Source: a bacterium (GTDB lineage Bacteria > Zhuqueibacterota > QNDG01 > JAFGCO01). From it: DNA of 64,000 bases. Positions within the stretch are counted from its first letter, which is position 1; the number at the start of each line of letters is the position of its first letter. The stretch covers positions 7,693 through 71,692 of the forward strand of contig JAFGCO010000017.1 in NCBI GenBank assembly GCA_016932575.1, in the 5' to 3' direction. The notes under the pieces are model-generated. The model saw only the letters and a list, made by a program, of their open reading frames with translations. It was not told the origin of the DNA and searched no databases. Both the position numbers and the translations under genes were made by a program. Positions 20,412 through 29,419 of this stretch are shown one piece after another.

Positions 20412-23400
20412 ATGAAGCTGATCAAAGGCATGCAGGGATTCCTTTCATTGATGATTTGTCTCATGTTAATCATCTCTGGGGTCTCTTTTGGACAGTTACC
20501 TGAAGAGAAAGTGGTTCTGTCGGAAGACTTGTCCGAGGCATTGTCATATTTTGATCGCAGTGAATATGAAACGGCCATTGTCCGTCTTATTGATCATGCG
20601 AAAAAATTTGCTGCTGAAAGCGGCATTGCCTATTATTTTGTTGCAGAGAGTCATTACAATCTGGCTTTAGCCGCAAAGATATCCAAAGAAGACAGAATAC
20701 AACATCTTGAATCGGTCATTATATATCTTAACTCCGCTGTGGAAAACGGATTGGAAGAGAGCTATCCGGAAAAATCAGATGAAGTCGTTTACAAACGAGC
20801 ATGGGCTAATTTTCGGTTGTCTGAACTGACTTGTCAACCTTTGGAAAAATTATCAATCGCATATAACAATTTCGATTTTATTGCAGGAGGCCTTGAAGAT
20901 CATAAAATGACGCCTGAAGGGGCATATATGTCTGCAGAAGTGCTCATTCAGAAATCCATGTTACGACGGATAGAACTGTATCGGTCTGTGAATGCCGGAG
21001 AAAGAATCTCCATTGCAAAAGATATTATACAGGATTTACGAATAGCTCAAAAACATCTTGAGGATGTTGTCAAGTCTTCTATTGCCTCTCAATATTTACA
21101 GGCCTGTGCGAAGTTTCAACTGCAAAATATCCAATTGATTCTGGCAAAAACCAACGCGAAGTTAAAGCCGGAGGTTTATCAGGAAGTTCGGGGAGGAGAA
21201 TCCGCTTCTAACGGCCGGGAAGCCGCCGTAAAATATCTGCAATCGCTTCAGTTTGAAACAGTCAATCAAAATCTTAGCCAGGCTATGGCCGTGCAATTTC
21301 ATCCTCTTATTCAATATTCGAAAACATATGCCACTATTTTCGAATATTTAATTACCGGTGAACAGGTGTTTGAAGTTAATATAGCTTTGGATTCCCTGCC
21401 AAGACCCCGATTCAGACAGGATTATCTTTTTTTTCAGGCCAATCGTGACCATAAAGCAGATATTCAGGAACAGCGATTTATTCAGCTTGCAAAAACAAGC
21501 GAGAGTTATTATTACGAAGTCTCGACTATTTATCCTGAAGCCCTGTACTGGCTTGGATGGGTTCAATACATCAGTGGTGAAAAAGACAGCAAGAACAGTT
21601 TTCAGTCCTATTTATCGGTCACAGGAAATGACGCCTGTGATCTTCGCGTAAATTTTCTCCGGGAAGATGCACAGATGCGTTTATTTTACCTCACTTTTGA
21701 TCATAACGCGACAAATCCAGGCCAATTAAAGTCTTTGAAACAGGCACTGAGTGGTTTTAATCCAACAGTACCTTCTATTAAGAAGGAAAGAAATCTGTTA
21801 TTGTCTCTGACCCGTGTTGGATTGGGAGAACAGGCCGGCTCAATATTCAGCAATGTGGATGAAGTGGTGGAATTGATACGATATATGCTGCCAAAGGCGG
21901 CTTTGGTTTATGGTCAGGAGCGTGCTCAGTACTTAAAATACCTCGATTCGCTTCTGAAAATCACACAGTATCAAAAATCGGATCAAACAAAATTTTTTCA
22001 GGGTATTGTTGCATTTCTTCGTGCAGAGATACAACCGGAAGACCAGCAGGTTCTTAAATTTTACAAACAAGCCGCTGATATCATGGAGACACTTGAAAAG
22101 GGGAATAATAAATATCAGCATGAAGCCAGGTATATTATTGCCAGAGCGTATTTTGATGCAGCAAAGCATGAAAGTGATAAGAATGAAAAGGAAAAGTTGT
22201 ATCGAAAAGCCAAAGAAATTTTTGTTGAACTGATTCAGAGACAGAAGAGTTTGCGGTCACTTTTTTATTTAGCCGAGATTTTTATCCACGAGAATAACCA
22301 TTTGGCTGCTGCTGAGTGTTATCAGTCGGTTATCAATACAACGTGCCGGATAGACGGTGGTGAATTCTGGTGTGCCAGTGCGCGTGCCGGTTTAAGAAAT
22401 TCCCGAAATCGGGGAGATCTTGGTGAAATCCGGGATATACCAATTGATAACGTTGAATTTCCCGAGAATTTAAACAAAGTGGATAATGAAGAAATTACTT
22501 TGGAACAATTTGGTTACCAGAAGTATGTGATGAAAAAACTTTGGGCTGAATCGATTGACCGACTGATTCAATTTGGATTACCGAACCGCATGCTGTATCC
22601 AGCAGAGAATCGAATCAGCGATTCGAGATTTGCCCAGAGAGATTTTGGCCAGCAAACGGCTGGCTTGAGCGAACAGATTATTGGTTTAAAATCAGGGCTG
22701 GTGTTGAATGTCGTACTTCCGCAGGATTTACTGGCAAGTGAACAGGGCGTCCTTGTTTTTTATAATGGCAAGCTGCTTCCGAAAGAGCGGGATGGTTACC
22801 GGGTAGAAGACATTCCGCTTAATGAAAAAGCACTTTTGGAAATTAGAAATGATCGATGCTATGTCTATAGAAAAAAATTCCGTTTTACACAACCCAGGCA
22901 GATGCATTTGATTATTCCTTTGATTCAAAAATTCCGATTCAGAAGAATCAATCATATTCCGGATATTGAAAAACATACGATTCATTTCCCCGGCCGGCTG
23001 GATAAAAATACGCTTTTCGTAACCGGACATCAAATTTCTGAATCTTCAGAGTTGTATTATCATTTTAATGAGAAGCTTAATTTACGAGATCTGACTATCG
23101 CCGGAGACCGGATTTTAGCAGTTAAAGACAGTGCAACATACCTCCTGCAATATCATCTCGATGGTTCCATTCCTGATGACGCTAGAGATCGAACATTACC
23201 TCTTTATTTTCCGGCTTCCAATTACGCCTTGAAATCTCCGGAAGGCGTCGCTGTGGATTCATCAGGTCATATCTATATTACGGATGTTGATCAAAATCAA
23301 CTGTTCATTTTCGATTCGAACGGCCGATTCCGGTCTGTGATTGGAAATATAGCCACAGTACAAAATGACACAATTCCTAAGGTTTCCTTTTTTAGACCAA

Positions 23401-23669
23401 AGCGTGTTGCACTTGCGGAAGATTATGAGGGTGTGAATATAGGTGATACAAGGGTTTATCGTCCAGTTTTACTTTTTGTAACGGATCGAACAGGCATTCA
23501 TGTTACCAATCAGGACGGAGATGTACTGGAACATATACCCAATACAGAGGATCAGAAAGGCATTTTTTACGATTTAATCGTTCAGGGTTATGGAAAATCC
23601 TGTCAATTGTTTGTCTGGAATCGTCAAGCAGGGCATGTTGAGTGGTTTAAGGCAGAACCGGTGAAATAA
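20412..23669 (+). CDS. Large periplasmic TPR protein with C-terminal NHL-type beta-propeller
   Basis: 1085 residues. The signal peptide (MKLIKGMQGFLSLMICLMLIISGVSFGQ) supports ATG 20412, which has GGAG about 6 bp upstream, over ATG 20379 that directly abuts the previous stop. Residues 40-650 are helical with TPR-like repeats (ALSYFDRSEYETAIVRLIDHAKKF; KEKLYRKAKEIFVELIQRQKSL; LAAAECYQSVINTT). Residues 870-1080 show NHL/six-bladed-propeller blades (LKSPEGVAVDSSGHIYITD, NQLFIFDSNGRF). It ends the operon that began at 8391. A scaffold role in the envelope is likely, but no enzyme motif is visible. Confidence 0.65.
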   Translation: MKLIKGMQGFLSLMICLMLIISGVSFGQLPEEKVVLSEDLSEALSYFDRSEYETAIVRLIDHAKKFAAESGIAYYFVAESHYNLALAAKISKEDRIQHLESVIIYLNSAVENGLEESYPEKSDEVVYKRAWANFRLSELTCQPLEKLSIAYNNFDFIAGGLEDHKMTPEGAYMSAEVLIQKSMLRRIELYRSVNAGERISIAKDIIQDLRIAQKHLEDVVKSSIASQYLQACAKFQLQNIQLILAKTNAKLKPEVYQEVRGGESASNGREAAVKYLQSLQFETVNQNLSQAMAVQFHPLIQYSKTYATIFEYLITGEQVFEVNIALDSLPRPRFRQDYLFFQANRDHKADIQEQRFIQLAKTSESYYYEVSTIYPEALYWLGWVQYISGEKDSKNSFQSYLSVTGNDACDLRVNFLREDAQMRLFYLTFDHNATNPGQLKSLKQALSGFNPTVPSIKKERNLLLSLTRVGLGEQAGSIFSNVDEVVELIRYMLPKAALVYGQERAQYLKYLDSLLKITQYQKSDQTKFFQGIVAFLRAEIQPEDQQVLKFYKQAADIMETLEKGNNKYQHEARYIIARAYFDAAKHESDKNEKEKLYRKAKEIFVELIQRQKSLRSLFYLAEIFIHENNHLAAAECYQSVINTTCRIDGGEFWCASARAGLRNSRNRGDLGEIRDIPIDNVEFPENLNKVDNEEITLEQFGYQKYVMKKLWAESIDRLIQFGLPNRMLYPAENRISDSRFAQRDFGQQTAGLSEQIIGLKSGLVLNVVLPQDLLASEQGVLVFYNGKLLPKERDGYRVEDIPLNEKALLEIRNDRCYVYRKKFRFTQPRQMHLIIPLIQKFRFRRINHIPDIEKHTIHFPGRLDKNTLFVTGHQISESSELYYHFNEKLNLRDLTIAGDRILAVKDSATYLLQYHLDGSIPDDARDRTLPLYFPASNYALKSPEGVAVDSSGHIYITDVDQNQLFIFDSNGRFRSVIGNIATVQNDTIPKVSFFRPKRVALAEDYEGVNIGDTRVYRPVLLFVTDRTGIHVTNQDGDVLEHIPNTEDQKGIFYDLIVQGYGKSCQLFVWNRQAGHVEWFKAEPVK

Positions 23670-24003
23670 GTAGGTTTTGATATTTGAACATCTGTTTTCT
23701 GTAATTCAGATTAAATGGATATGCTCTATGAGTAATTTTTATCCGTAGTATGCCTTGAATGAGATTAGAGACTGTATTCCCTTTTTTTAAAAAATATTTG
23801 TAATTGCAATCTTTTTTGCTGCTCACTGATAAGTAAATGAAGATCAAACTCTCTATGATATCAATACATTATCATCTATTTAAAATAAGCTTTGATTTGG
23901 TACAATATTAACTCAATAAATATTTCCTGCCGATCGGTCGATTGATTCAGTTTGACTGCTAAAAATCATTTTTATTCAAATATATGATTGTTATTAAATA
24001 TTT
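23670..24003. other. AT-rich intergenic stretch, no gene seen
   Basis: 334 bp between the large TPR gene and the lipid-kinase gene. AT-rich with no credible frame, tRNA or octamer repeat. No good terminator hairpin was found after the TPR gene, although transcription of the operon should end here. Confidence 0.6.
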
Positions 24004-24891
24004 ATGAATACAAACTCTGTAATAAATACGAGGGTTTTTGTCAATCCGGACTCAAAACCCCGCAGAATTCGTCAATATCTGAAACAGGCCCTGTCCATGC
24101 TGAGGTCCGCTGGATTTCAGTTGTCAGTCTATTTCACTCAGGGGGCAGGAGAAATTATGATCAAAGCCAGACAGGCTGCACTGGAAGGATATGACGCAAT
24201 CATTATTGCGGGCGGAGATGGAACTTTAAATGAAGGCATTAATGGTATTCTGCCCAATCAGGTGACTGTTGGTATTCTCCCATTTGGAGGAAGCAATGTC
24301 CTCGCGCGAGAATTGAAAATCCCTTTAAATCCCCTGGAAGCTGCACAGGTGATTTGCCAGAGACATAAAAAACGGATTGATCTTGGATTGATTCATGGCA
24401 GGTATTTTTCAATGATGGCCAGCTGCGGTTATGATGCATACGCAATCAGTCGTACAAGCCGAAGAATAAAGAAAATAATTCATCGATATGCTTATGTGTG
24501 GGCAGGCATTAAAGATTTTCTCGGATATCAGCCTTCTGAAATTCATGTCAATCTGGATGATGGTAAAGTCATGGATACCGGCACTTTTGTCGTCCTTGGC
24601 AATACACATTTCTATGGTGGATTTCATCAAATAACACCATTTGCTGAGGTCGACGACGGATTCCTGGATGTGTGTGTTTATAAGGGAACAACACAGATTG
24701 GATTAATTCAGTTTGCGTTGAATATGCTTTCGAAGAAACATTTAAACATGCGGGATGTGAGATACTATCGTGTAAAAAAGGCAATACTTTATTCTGAAAA
24801 ACCGACACTGGTTCAGGTAGACGGAGATATCTTTGGAAACCTGCCGATGACAGCAGAGGTTGCGCCAAAAATTCTGGAAATATATTATTGA
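24004..24891 (+). CDS. Diacylglycerol/sphingosine kinase-family lipid kinase (DagK/YegS-like)
   Basis: Phosphorylates a lipid alcohol such as diacylglycerol. The 295 residues show the nucleotide loop IIIAGGDGTLNEGINGI (GGDGTLNEG at 70-78) and the family motif ILPFGGSNVLARELKIP, where most members have GTAND. The C-terminal half is the beta-sandwich lid (GTFVVLGNTHFYGGFHQITPFAEVDDGFLDVCVY, VQVDGDIFG). There is no signal peptide, so it is cytosolic or on the inner membrane surface. No ribosome binding site is evident upstream of ATG 24004. Confidence 0.88.
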   Translation: MNTNSVINTRVFVNPDSKPRRIRQYLKQALSMLRSAGFQLSVYFTQGAGEIMIKARQAALEGYDAIIIAGGDGTLNEGINGILPNQVTVGILPFGGSNVLARELKIPLNPLEAAQVICQRHKKRIDLGLIHGRYFSMMASCGYDAYAISRTSRRIKKIIHRYAYVWAGIKDFLGYQPSEIHVNLDDGKVMDTGTFVVLGNTHFYGGFHQITPFAEVDDGFLDVCVYKGTTQIGLIQFALNMLSKKHLNMRDVRYYRVKKAILYSEKPTLVQVDGDIFGNLPMTAEVAPKILEIYY

Positions 24892-24990
24892 TCGGTTTTA
24901 AAGGAAGTATCAAAAAAACTGAATGATCCTTATTGAATGGACAGTATTTTACAAGCTGATAATTTTATCAATACCAATATGGATATTTAA

Positions 24991-25022
24991 AAATACTTGA
25001 TTTACTGAAATACTTGATTTAC
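24991..25022. repeat. Pair of 15-bp direct repeats upstream of the TGS GTPase gene
   Basis: AAATACTTGATTTAC occurs at 24991-25005 and again at 25008-25022, separated by 2 bp, about 50 bp before ATG 25072. It could be a regulator binding site or a slippage product. Confidence 0.5.
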
Positions 25023-25071
25023 ATTTTGTTGAATTGATTGACATTATTATACTGACCAACAGACCAATATT

Positions 25072-26061
25072 ATGCCTGCCAATTTGCCTCCTGATTATTA
25101 TGCTGCAGAACGTAGATTCCGGGCTGCAACAGATATTCAGGAAAAAATAGAGATCCTTAGAGACATGCTGGCCATTATGCCAAAACACAAGGGCACTGAT
25201 CATTTACAGGGAGACCTGAAGCGCAAAATCGCTAAACTCAATTCAGAAGCGCAAAAGAAAAAGGGAGCCAATCGTCAATCTGCATTTGATCATATCCCTG
25301 TTGAAGGGGCCGGACAGGCCGTATTGGTTGGATTGCCAAATTCGGGTAAATCTTCAATTATCAACTACCTGACCCACGCTCATACAGATGTTGCAGATTT
25401 TCCATTTTCAACGTACAAACCTGTTTGCGGAATGATGCCGTTTCAGGATATTCAAGTCCAGTTGGTTGATTTACCTCCCATCGCAGAAAATATAACGGAA
25501 TCCTGGGTATATAATATTATTCGGCTGGCAGATGTTATTATTTTGACCATTGATCTTTCCGATGATAAAATAATAGAACAAATTTTAAGATTAAAGCAAG
25601 GTTTGTCAGATCATCATATTCAAATTGTTATCCGGGGTGAAAGACGGCCTCAGGGACCGGTTGCGAGAAAAACAACTCTGCTGCTGGGAACCAAATCAGA
25701 TTCACCAGGCGCTTTGAAAAATTGGAATCGATGTATTGAAAATCTTCCCGGCTCAATCGCCCATACAAAAATTTCTTTCAATCCGAATGACGGTTTGGAT
25801 AAATTCAGACAGATATTGTTTCGGTGTCTGCATATCGTTCGTGTTTATACAAAAACACCGGGTAAAGAGGCGGACATGGAAAGGCCTTATATTCTAGTAA
25901 AAAACGCTAATGTCTGGGATGCTGCCTCTGTTATTCATAAAGAGCTGGCCGATCATATGATCTATGCACGTATTTGGGGATCTGAGAAGTATGATGGTCA
26001 GCGTGTAAACCGGGATCATATTCTTGAAGACGGTGATATTCTTGAAATTCATACGAAATAA
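25072..26061 (+). CDS. DRG/Obg-like GTPase with TGS domain
   Basis: 329 residues. A helical N-terminus (1-75; basic and Gln-rich near the end) precedes a G domain: G1 GLPNSGKS (87-94), a G2 region with FPFSTYKP, G3 as DLPP instead of DxxG, and G4 TKSD. The C-terminus (about 265-329) is a TGS domain: ILVKNANVWDAASVIHKELADHM, then ILEDGDILEIHTK. This matches the DRG type of the Obg/HflX clade, thought to act with ribosomes or tRNA. The following MEMO gene starts 9 bp later, so they are co-transcribed. Confidence 0.85.
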   Translation: MPANLPPDYYAAERRFRAATDIQEKIEILRDMLAIMPKHKGTDHLQGDLKRKIAKLNSEAQKKKGANRQSAFDHIPVEGAGQAVLVGLPNSGKSSIINYLTHAHTDVADFPFSTYKPVCGMMPFQDIQVQLVDLPPIAENITESWVYNIIRLADVIILTIDLSDDKIIEQILRLKQGLSDHHIQIVIRGERRPQGPVARKTTLLLGTKSDSPGALKNWNRCIENLPGSIAHTKISFNPNDGLDKFRQILFRCLHIVRVYTKTPGKEADMERPYILVKNANVWDAASVIHKELADHMIYARIWGSEKYDGQRVNRDHILEDGDILEIHTK

Positions 26062-26070
26062 GGAGCGTTT

Positions 26071-26892
26071 ATGAGTGAGGAGATCAGACCTTCAATTTTA
26101 GCCGGGACCTGGTATCCGAAGAATCCGGATAAACTGAAGCATATGATTCAGAAATATTTGGATCATGTGGAGATACCATCGATCAAAAGCCGCATATTCG
26201 GACTTATTACTCCGCATGCCGGTTATATCTATTCCGGTCAAACCGCTGCTTATGGCTATAAACAATTGCTTCATCGTGAGATTGATGTTGTAGCCATCTT
26301 TTGTCCTATGCACCACTATGGACCCGGCAACTATGTTGTCAACGGAGATATTGCTTATGAAACGCCATTGGGGGATGTGCCGGTAAACCGGAATTTGCTG
26401 AATCGATTGAAAAAATATGTGGAGATTGAAGAGATGTTTTTTGATCAGGAACATGCTATTGAAATTCAGCTGCCATTTCTTCAATCGGTACTAAAGAATT
26501 TCAGTATTTTACCTATTATGGTTGGACATAATCATGTCAATGATGTTGAGGATATGGTATCGGGATTGGTAGAAATCTTACACGATCAAAGTGCTTTACT
26601 CGTTGCCAGTTCTGATATGCATCATATGAATGATTATGATGCTGTCAAGTTAAATGATACCATGGTCGTTGATGCATTAAAAACATATGATCTCACGAAT
26701 ATCAGGGATGTATTGTCTTCTTCAGGATGCAGTGTATGCGGAAGGGTTCCGATTTCTGTTGTGCTGGAAACTGCAAAACGTCTCGGTGCGATGAATATTC
26801 AGGTTTTAAGTCAGACGAATTCTGCGGACGTTATTGGGAGTTATATTCCTGGACAGTACACGGTAGGGTATTTGTCTGCGGCTGTTTACTGA
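26071..26892 (+). CDS. amrB: AmmeMemoRadiSam system protein B (MEMO1 family)
   Basis: 273 residues of the MEMO family: RPSILAGTWYPKNPDKL at the start, GLITPHAGYIYSGQTAAYGYK, EHAIEIQLPFLQSVL, SSDMHHMNDYDAV and CGRVPISVVLETAKRLG are all typical. The family often occurs with an AMMECR1 protein and a radical SAM enzyme; neither lies next to it here. The reaction is not settled; conserved His residues suggest a metal-dependent enzyme. An AAGGAG ribosome binding site stands 7 bp before ATG 26071. Confidence 0.9.
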   Translation: MSEEIRPSILAGTWYPKNPDKLKHMIQKYLDHVEIPSIKSRIFGLITPHAGYIYSGQTAAYGYKQLLHREIDVVAIFCPMHHYGPGNYVVNGDIAYETPLGDVPVNRNLLNRLKKYVEIEEMFFDQEHAIEIQLPFLQSVLKNFSILPIMVGHNHVNDVEDMVSGLVEILHDQSALLVASSDMHHMNDYDAVKLNDTMVVDALKTYDLTNIRDVLSSSGCSVCGRVPISVVLETAKRLGAMNIQVLSQTNSADVIGSYIPGQYTVGYLSAAVY

Positions 26893-26901
26893 AAAATTCA
26901 C

Positions 26902-26941
26902 TTGATTATATAACGGAACATCATTATATTAAAAATAATAT
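26902..26941 (+). promoter_or_regulatory. Promoter with overlapping PerR-like operator
   Basis: TTGATT (26902-26907), a 17-bp spacer and TATATT (26925-26930) form a good sigma-70 promoter. Overlapping the -10 is the inverted repeat ATATTA-AAAA-TAATAT (26926-26941), AT-rich like known PerR boxes, and the Fur/PerR-type gene starts at 26978. Autoregulation is inferred. Confidence 0.5.
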
Positions 26942-26977
26942 TAGTTATTATTATTGTTTTTATAATGATTTCTAAGA

Positions 26978-27379
26978 ATGGATTTGAAAATCACCAAATA
27001 CAGCCGGCAGCGAGATATAATCCTTCGTATTTTACGTTCAACGAAATGTCATCCAACCGCCGACTGGATTTATGAAAAAGTAAAAAAAGAAATCCCGAAC
27101 ATCAGTCTGGGAACTGTGTATCGCAATCTGAATTTTCTGGCAGATAAAGGGAAGATCAGGCGATTTAGTTTTGGCGGTACGACAGCACAATTTGACGGGG
27201 ATTTGCGTGACCATTATCATATACGTTGTGATTGGTGTAAACGTATCGAAGATGTCCCGCATATATCAACTCGTATTTCTTGTCAGGAAATTGAGAGTTT
27301 GACAGGATACCGTATTCACTCGCTGAATTTGTTTTTTTCAGGTATTTGTCCGGAATGTCAGAGAAAGGGAGAACAATAG
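26978..27379 (+). CDS. Fur-family regulator, PerR-like
   Basis: 133-residue repressor. The winged helix is about 8-85 (CHPTADWIYEKVKKEIPNISLGTVYRNLNFL; His25 corresponds to a PerR ligand). Next come QFDGDLRDHYHIRC with an Asp at the PerR Asp85-like position, and two CxxC pairs (CDWC and CPEC) for the structural zinc. KRIEDV has Asp where Fur usually has Glu, which favours PerR (peroxide sensing through a histidine-bound metal) over Fur. It heads a run of peroxide- and oxygen-defence genes and has an AT-rich palindrome in its own promoter. The rubrerythrin start is 2 bp after its stop. Confidence 0.85.
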   Translation: MDLKITKYSRQRDIILRILRSTKCHPTADWIYEKVKKEIPNISLGTVYRNLNFLADKGKIRRFSFGGTTAQFDGDLRDHYHIRCDWCKRIEDVPHISTRISCQEIESLTGYRIHSLNLFFSGICPECQRKGEQ

Positions 27380-27381
27380 AT

Positions 27382-27885
27382 ATGAAAAAAATGACTGAAG
27401 AATTTTTAAGGGTATCCTATGCCGGAGAAAGTCAGGCGCACATGAAATACTTGATATTTGCAGCCAGGGCGGAACAGGAAGGTAAACTTAACCTGGCGAG
27501 GTTATTTAAAGCCATCGCCTATGCAGAGCAGGTCCATGCAACCAATCATTTCAAAGCGCTGGGTGATCTTGGTGATTCGATCGAGAATCTGGAATCGGCG
27601 ATTGACGGAGAGAACTTTGAAGTTGAAGAAATGTATCCCGCGTATGATGTTGTAGCCAAACTGCAGGGTGAAAAAGCAGCAATACGATCGATTCATTATG
27701 CTATTGAAGCAGAAAAGATACACGCAGCGATGTATTCTGAGGCCAGACAGGCAGCAAAGGAAGGTCGTGATGTGGATTATGATAATATATATATCTGTCC
27801 TGTCTGCGGATACACTGTTGAAGGCAGGGCACCGGATACCTGTCCGGTTTGTAATGCGGTAAAGGATAAGTTTGTTCAGTTTTAA
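27382..27885 (+). CDS. Rubrerythrin
   Basis: 167 residues: a ferritin-like diiron domain (EEFLRVSYAGESQAHMKYLIFA, EQVHATNHFKAL, EGENFEVEEMYPAYDVVAK, EAEKIHAAMYSEA) and a C-terminal rubredoxin-like FeS4 knuckle with Cys139, Cys142, Cys154 and Cys157. It reduces hydrogen peroxide to water with electrons from rubredoxin. ATG 27382 is preferred because AAAGGGAG lies just upstream; an earlier in-frame ATG at 27346 would overlap the regulator gene by 34 bp. It is co-transcribed with the regulator and followed by its likely electron donor rubredoxin. Confidence 0.95.
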   Translation: MKKMTEEFLRVSYAGESQAHMKYLIFAARAEQEGKLNLARLFKAIAYAEQVHATNHFKALGDLGDSIENLESAIDGENFEVEEMYPAYDVVAKLQGEKAAIRSIHYAIEAEKIHAAMYSEARQAAKEGRDVDYDNIYICPVCGYTVEGRAPDTCPVCNAVKDKFVQF

Positions 27886-27931
27886 TCAAACATTGAGGTC
27901 GGAATAAAATTAAAAATTCAAGGAGGTTGTT

Positions 27932-28090
27932 ATGGAAAAGTATGTCTGTGTTGTATGCGGTTATGTTTATGATCCGGAGAAAGGGGATCCGGATAATGGA
28001 GTGGATCCGGGAACAGCCTTTAAAGATATTCCTGATGATTGGGTATGCCCGGAATGTGGTGCGGGTAAAGAAGAATTCGAACTGGAATAA
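27932..28090 (+). CDS. Rubredoxin
   Basis: A complete 52-residue rubredoxin: two Cys pairs, CVVCG (Cys6, Cys9) and CPECG (Cys39, Cys42), hold one iron. [21 protein letters not shown] and PDDWVCP are family hallmarks. An AAGGAGG ribosome binding site is 6 bp before ATG 27932. Small cytosolic electron carrier, most likely donor to the rubrerythrin 46 bp upstream and to the superoxide reductase further on. Confidence 0.96.
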   Translation: MEKYVCVVCGYVYDPEKGDPDNGVDPGTAFKDIPDDWVCPECGAGKEEFELE

Positions 28091-28178
28091 TCATTGGCTG
28101 TAACTCTTTATATCAATGATCAGTTTAATGATCTGAACATTATCAATAACTTAAATGATATTCAAGGAGAATGAATTG

Positions 28179-28691
28179 ATGTTAGGTAATAAAATGGCAG
28201 TTGCTCTGAATGCGCAGATAAATAAAGAAATGTATTCGGCCTATTTATACATGGCAATGTCCGCTTATTCTGAAGAAAGGGGGCTGTCAGGTTTCGCTAA
28301 CTGGTTTATGGTTCAGTACAAAGAAGAAATGACGCATGCCATGAAAATCTATCATTATCTCCAGGAGCAGGGAGCAAAGATAAATTTAAAGGCGATTGAG
28401 GAACCACCATCTGATTTTCAGTCACCCCTGGAGATGTTTAAAAAAACCCTCGTGCATGAACAGTTTGTTACCAAGAGTATTAATGAACTGGTCGATCTGG
28501 CTATTTCAGAGAATGACCATGCAACCCAGATTTTTCTGCAATGGTTTGTTACGGAACAGGTGGAAGAAGAAGCGAATGATCAAGAGATTATCGGAAAACT
28601 TGAAATGATCGGTGACAATCCCGGAGCGCTTTTTATGATGGACAGGGAACTTGGATCTCGCACTTTTACCGATGAAACCCAGGAAGAATAG
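28179..28691 (+). CDS. ftnA: Ferritin
   Basis: 170-residue non-heme ferritin, iron storage and ferroxidase shell. Four-helix pattern: LNAQINKEMYSAYLYMAMSAY with its ferroxidase Glu, WFMVQYKEEMTHAMKIYHYLQEQGA (Glu-Glu-xx-His), VTKSINELVDLAISENDHATQIFLQWFVTEQVEEE. ATG 28179 is chosen because AAGGAG ends about 11 bp before it; the in-frame ATG 28155 lies upstream of that site. Part of the peroxide-defence cluster, where it would remove free iron that feeds Fenton chemistry. Confidence 0.95.
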   Translation: MLGNKMAVALNAQINKEMYSAYLYMAMSAYSEERGLSGFANWFMVQYKEEMTHAMKIYHYLQEQGAKINLKAIEEPPSDFQSPLEMFKKTLVHEQFVTKSINELVDLAISENDHATQIFLQWFVTEQVEEEANDQEIIGKLEMIGDNPGALFMMDRELGSRTFTDETQEE

Positions 28692-28696
28692 GGTGG

Positions 28697-29170
28697 ATGT
28701 TAATGAATGTACTGACAATTGGCCAATCGGCCCCCGATTTCTGTTTGCCGGATACAGAAGAGAAACAAATCTGTCTGAAGAATTTTCAAGGCAAATGGGT
28801 GGTTCTTTATTTTTATCCCAAGGATAATACATCCGGTTGTACTCTGGAGGCCATTCATTTTACTGAATCTTTAGCTCAATTTAAAGAACACAATGCAGTT
28901 GTCCTGGGTATCAGTCCTGATTCAGTGAAGAGTCACTGTAATTTTCGGGATAAACATGATTTGAAAGTGACGCTTCTCAGTGATTCTGATCATACGGTAC
29001 TCGAGGCATATGGCGTTTGGTCAGTAAAGAAAATGTATGGCAAAGAATACTATGGCGTAATGCGCAGTACATTCCTTATCGATCCTCAGGGACAAATTGT
29101 TGAAATATGGAAAAAAGTGAAAGTGCCGGGGCACATAGAGACAATTCTTGAGAAATTACGGTCATTATAA
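28697..29170 (+). CDS. bcp: Peroxiredoxin, BCP/PrxQ type
   Basis: 157 residues. YFYPKDNTSGCTLEAIHF contains the peroxidatic Cys48 in the usual TxxC context, and PDFCLPDT and RSTFLIDPQGQI are typical. The resolving Cys five residues after the peroxidatic one in E. coli BCP is Ile53 here, so this is a 1-Cys type or uses another Cys such as Cys16 or Cys26. It reduces peroxides with thiol donors. It starts 5 bp after ferritin and is the last gene before a good terminator. Confidence 0.93.
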   Translation: MLMNVLTIGQSAPDFCLPDTEEKQICLKNFQGKWVVLYFYPKDNTSGCTLEAIHFTESLAQFKEHNAVVLGISPDSVKSHCNFRDKHDLKVTLLSDSDHTVLEAYGVWSVKKMYGKEYYGVMRSTFLIDPQGQIVEIWKKVKVPGHIETILEKLRSL

Positions 29171-29203
29171 TCATCAGAACGTTGTATTCCCGATTGATTC
29201 ATG

Positions 29204-29247
29204 ATTGCCCTGCAGATAACGATCGACAGGGCAATCCATTCTTTTTT
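29204..29247 (+). terminator. Intrinsic terminator after bcp
   Basis: ATTGCCCTG (29204-29212) pairs with CAGGGCAAT (29227-29235) around a 14-nt loop. A short linker and then TTTTTT (29242-29247) follow. It closes the perR-rbr-rd-ftn-bcp unit. Confidence 0.75.
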
Positions 29248-29419
29248 GTCGTTTTTTCAATTCATTAAAAACCCATGATATCCTTTAATAAAGGCTTATT
29301 TATTCTGTTTTTTATTGACTCACTGAATTCGCATGCTTATATTGAAAAGTACAATATTAAAATAAGAATGATTATATTTCGTGTTTTCATTTTTGATATA
29401 CAAAATGTAAGGTTTTTCA

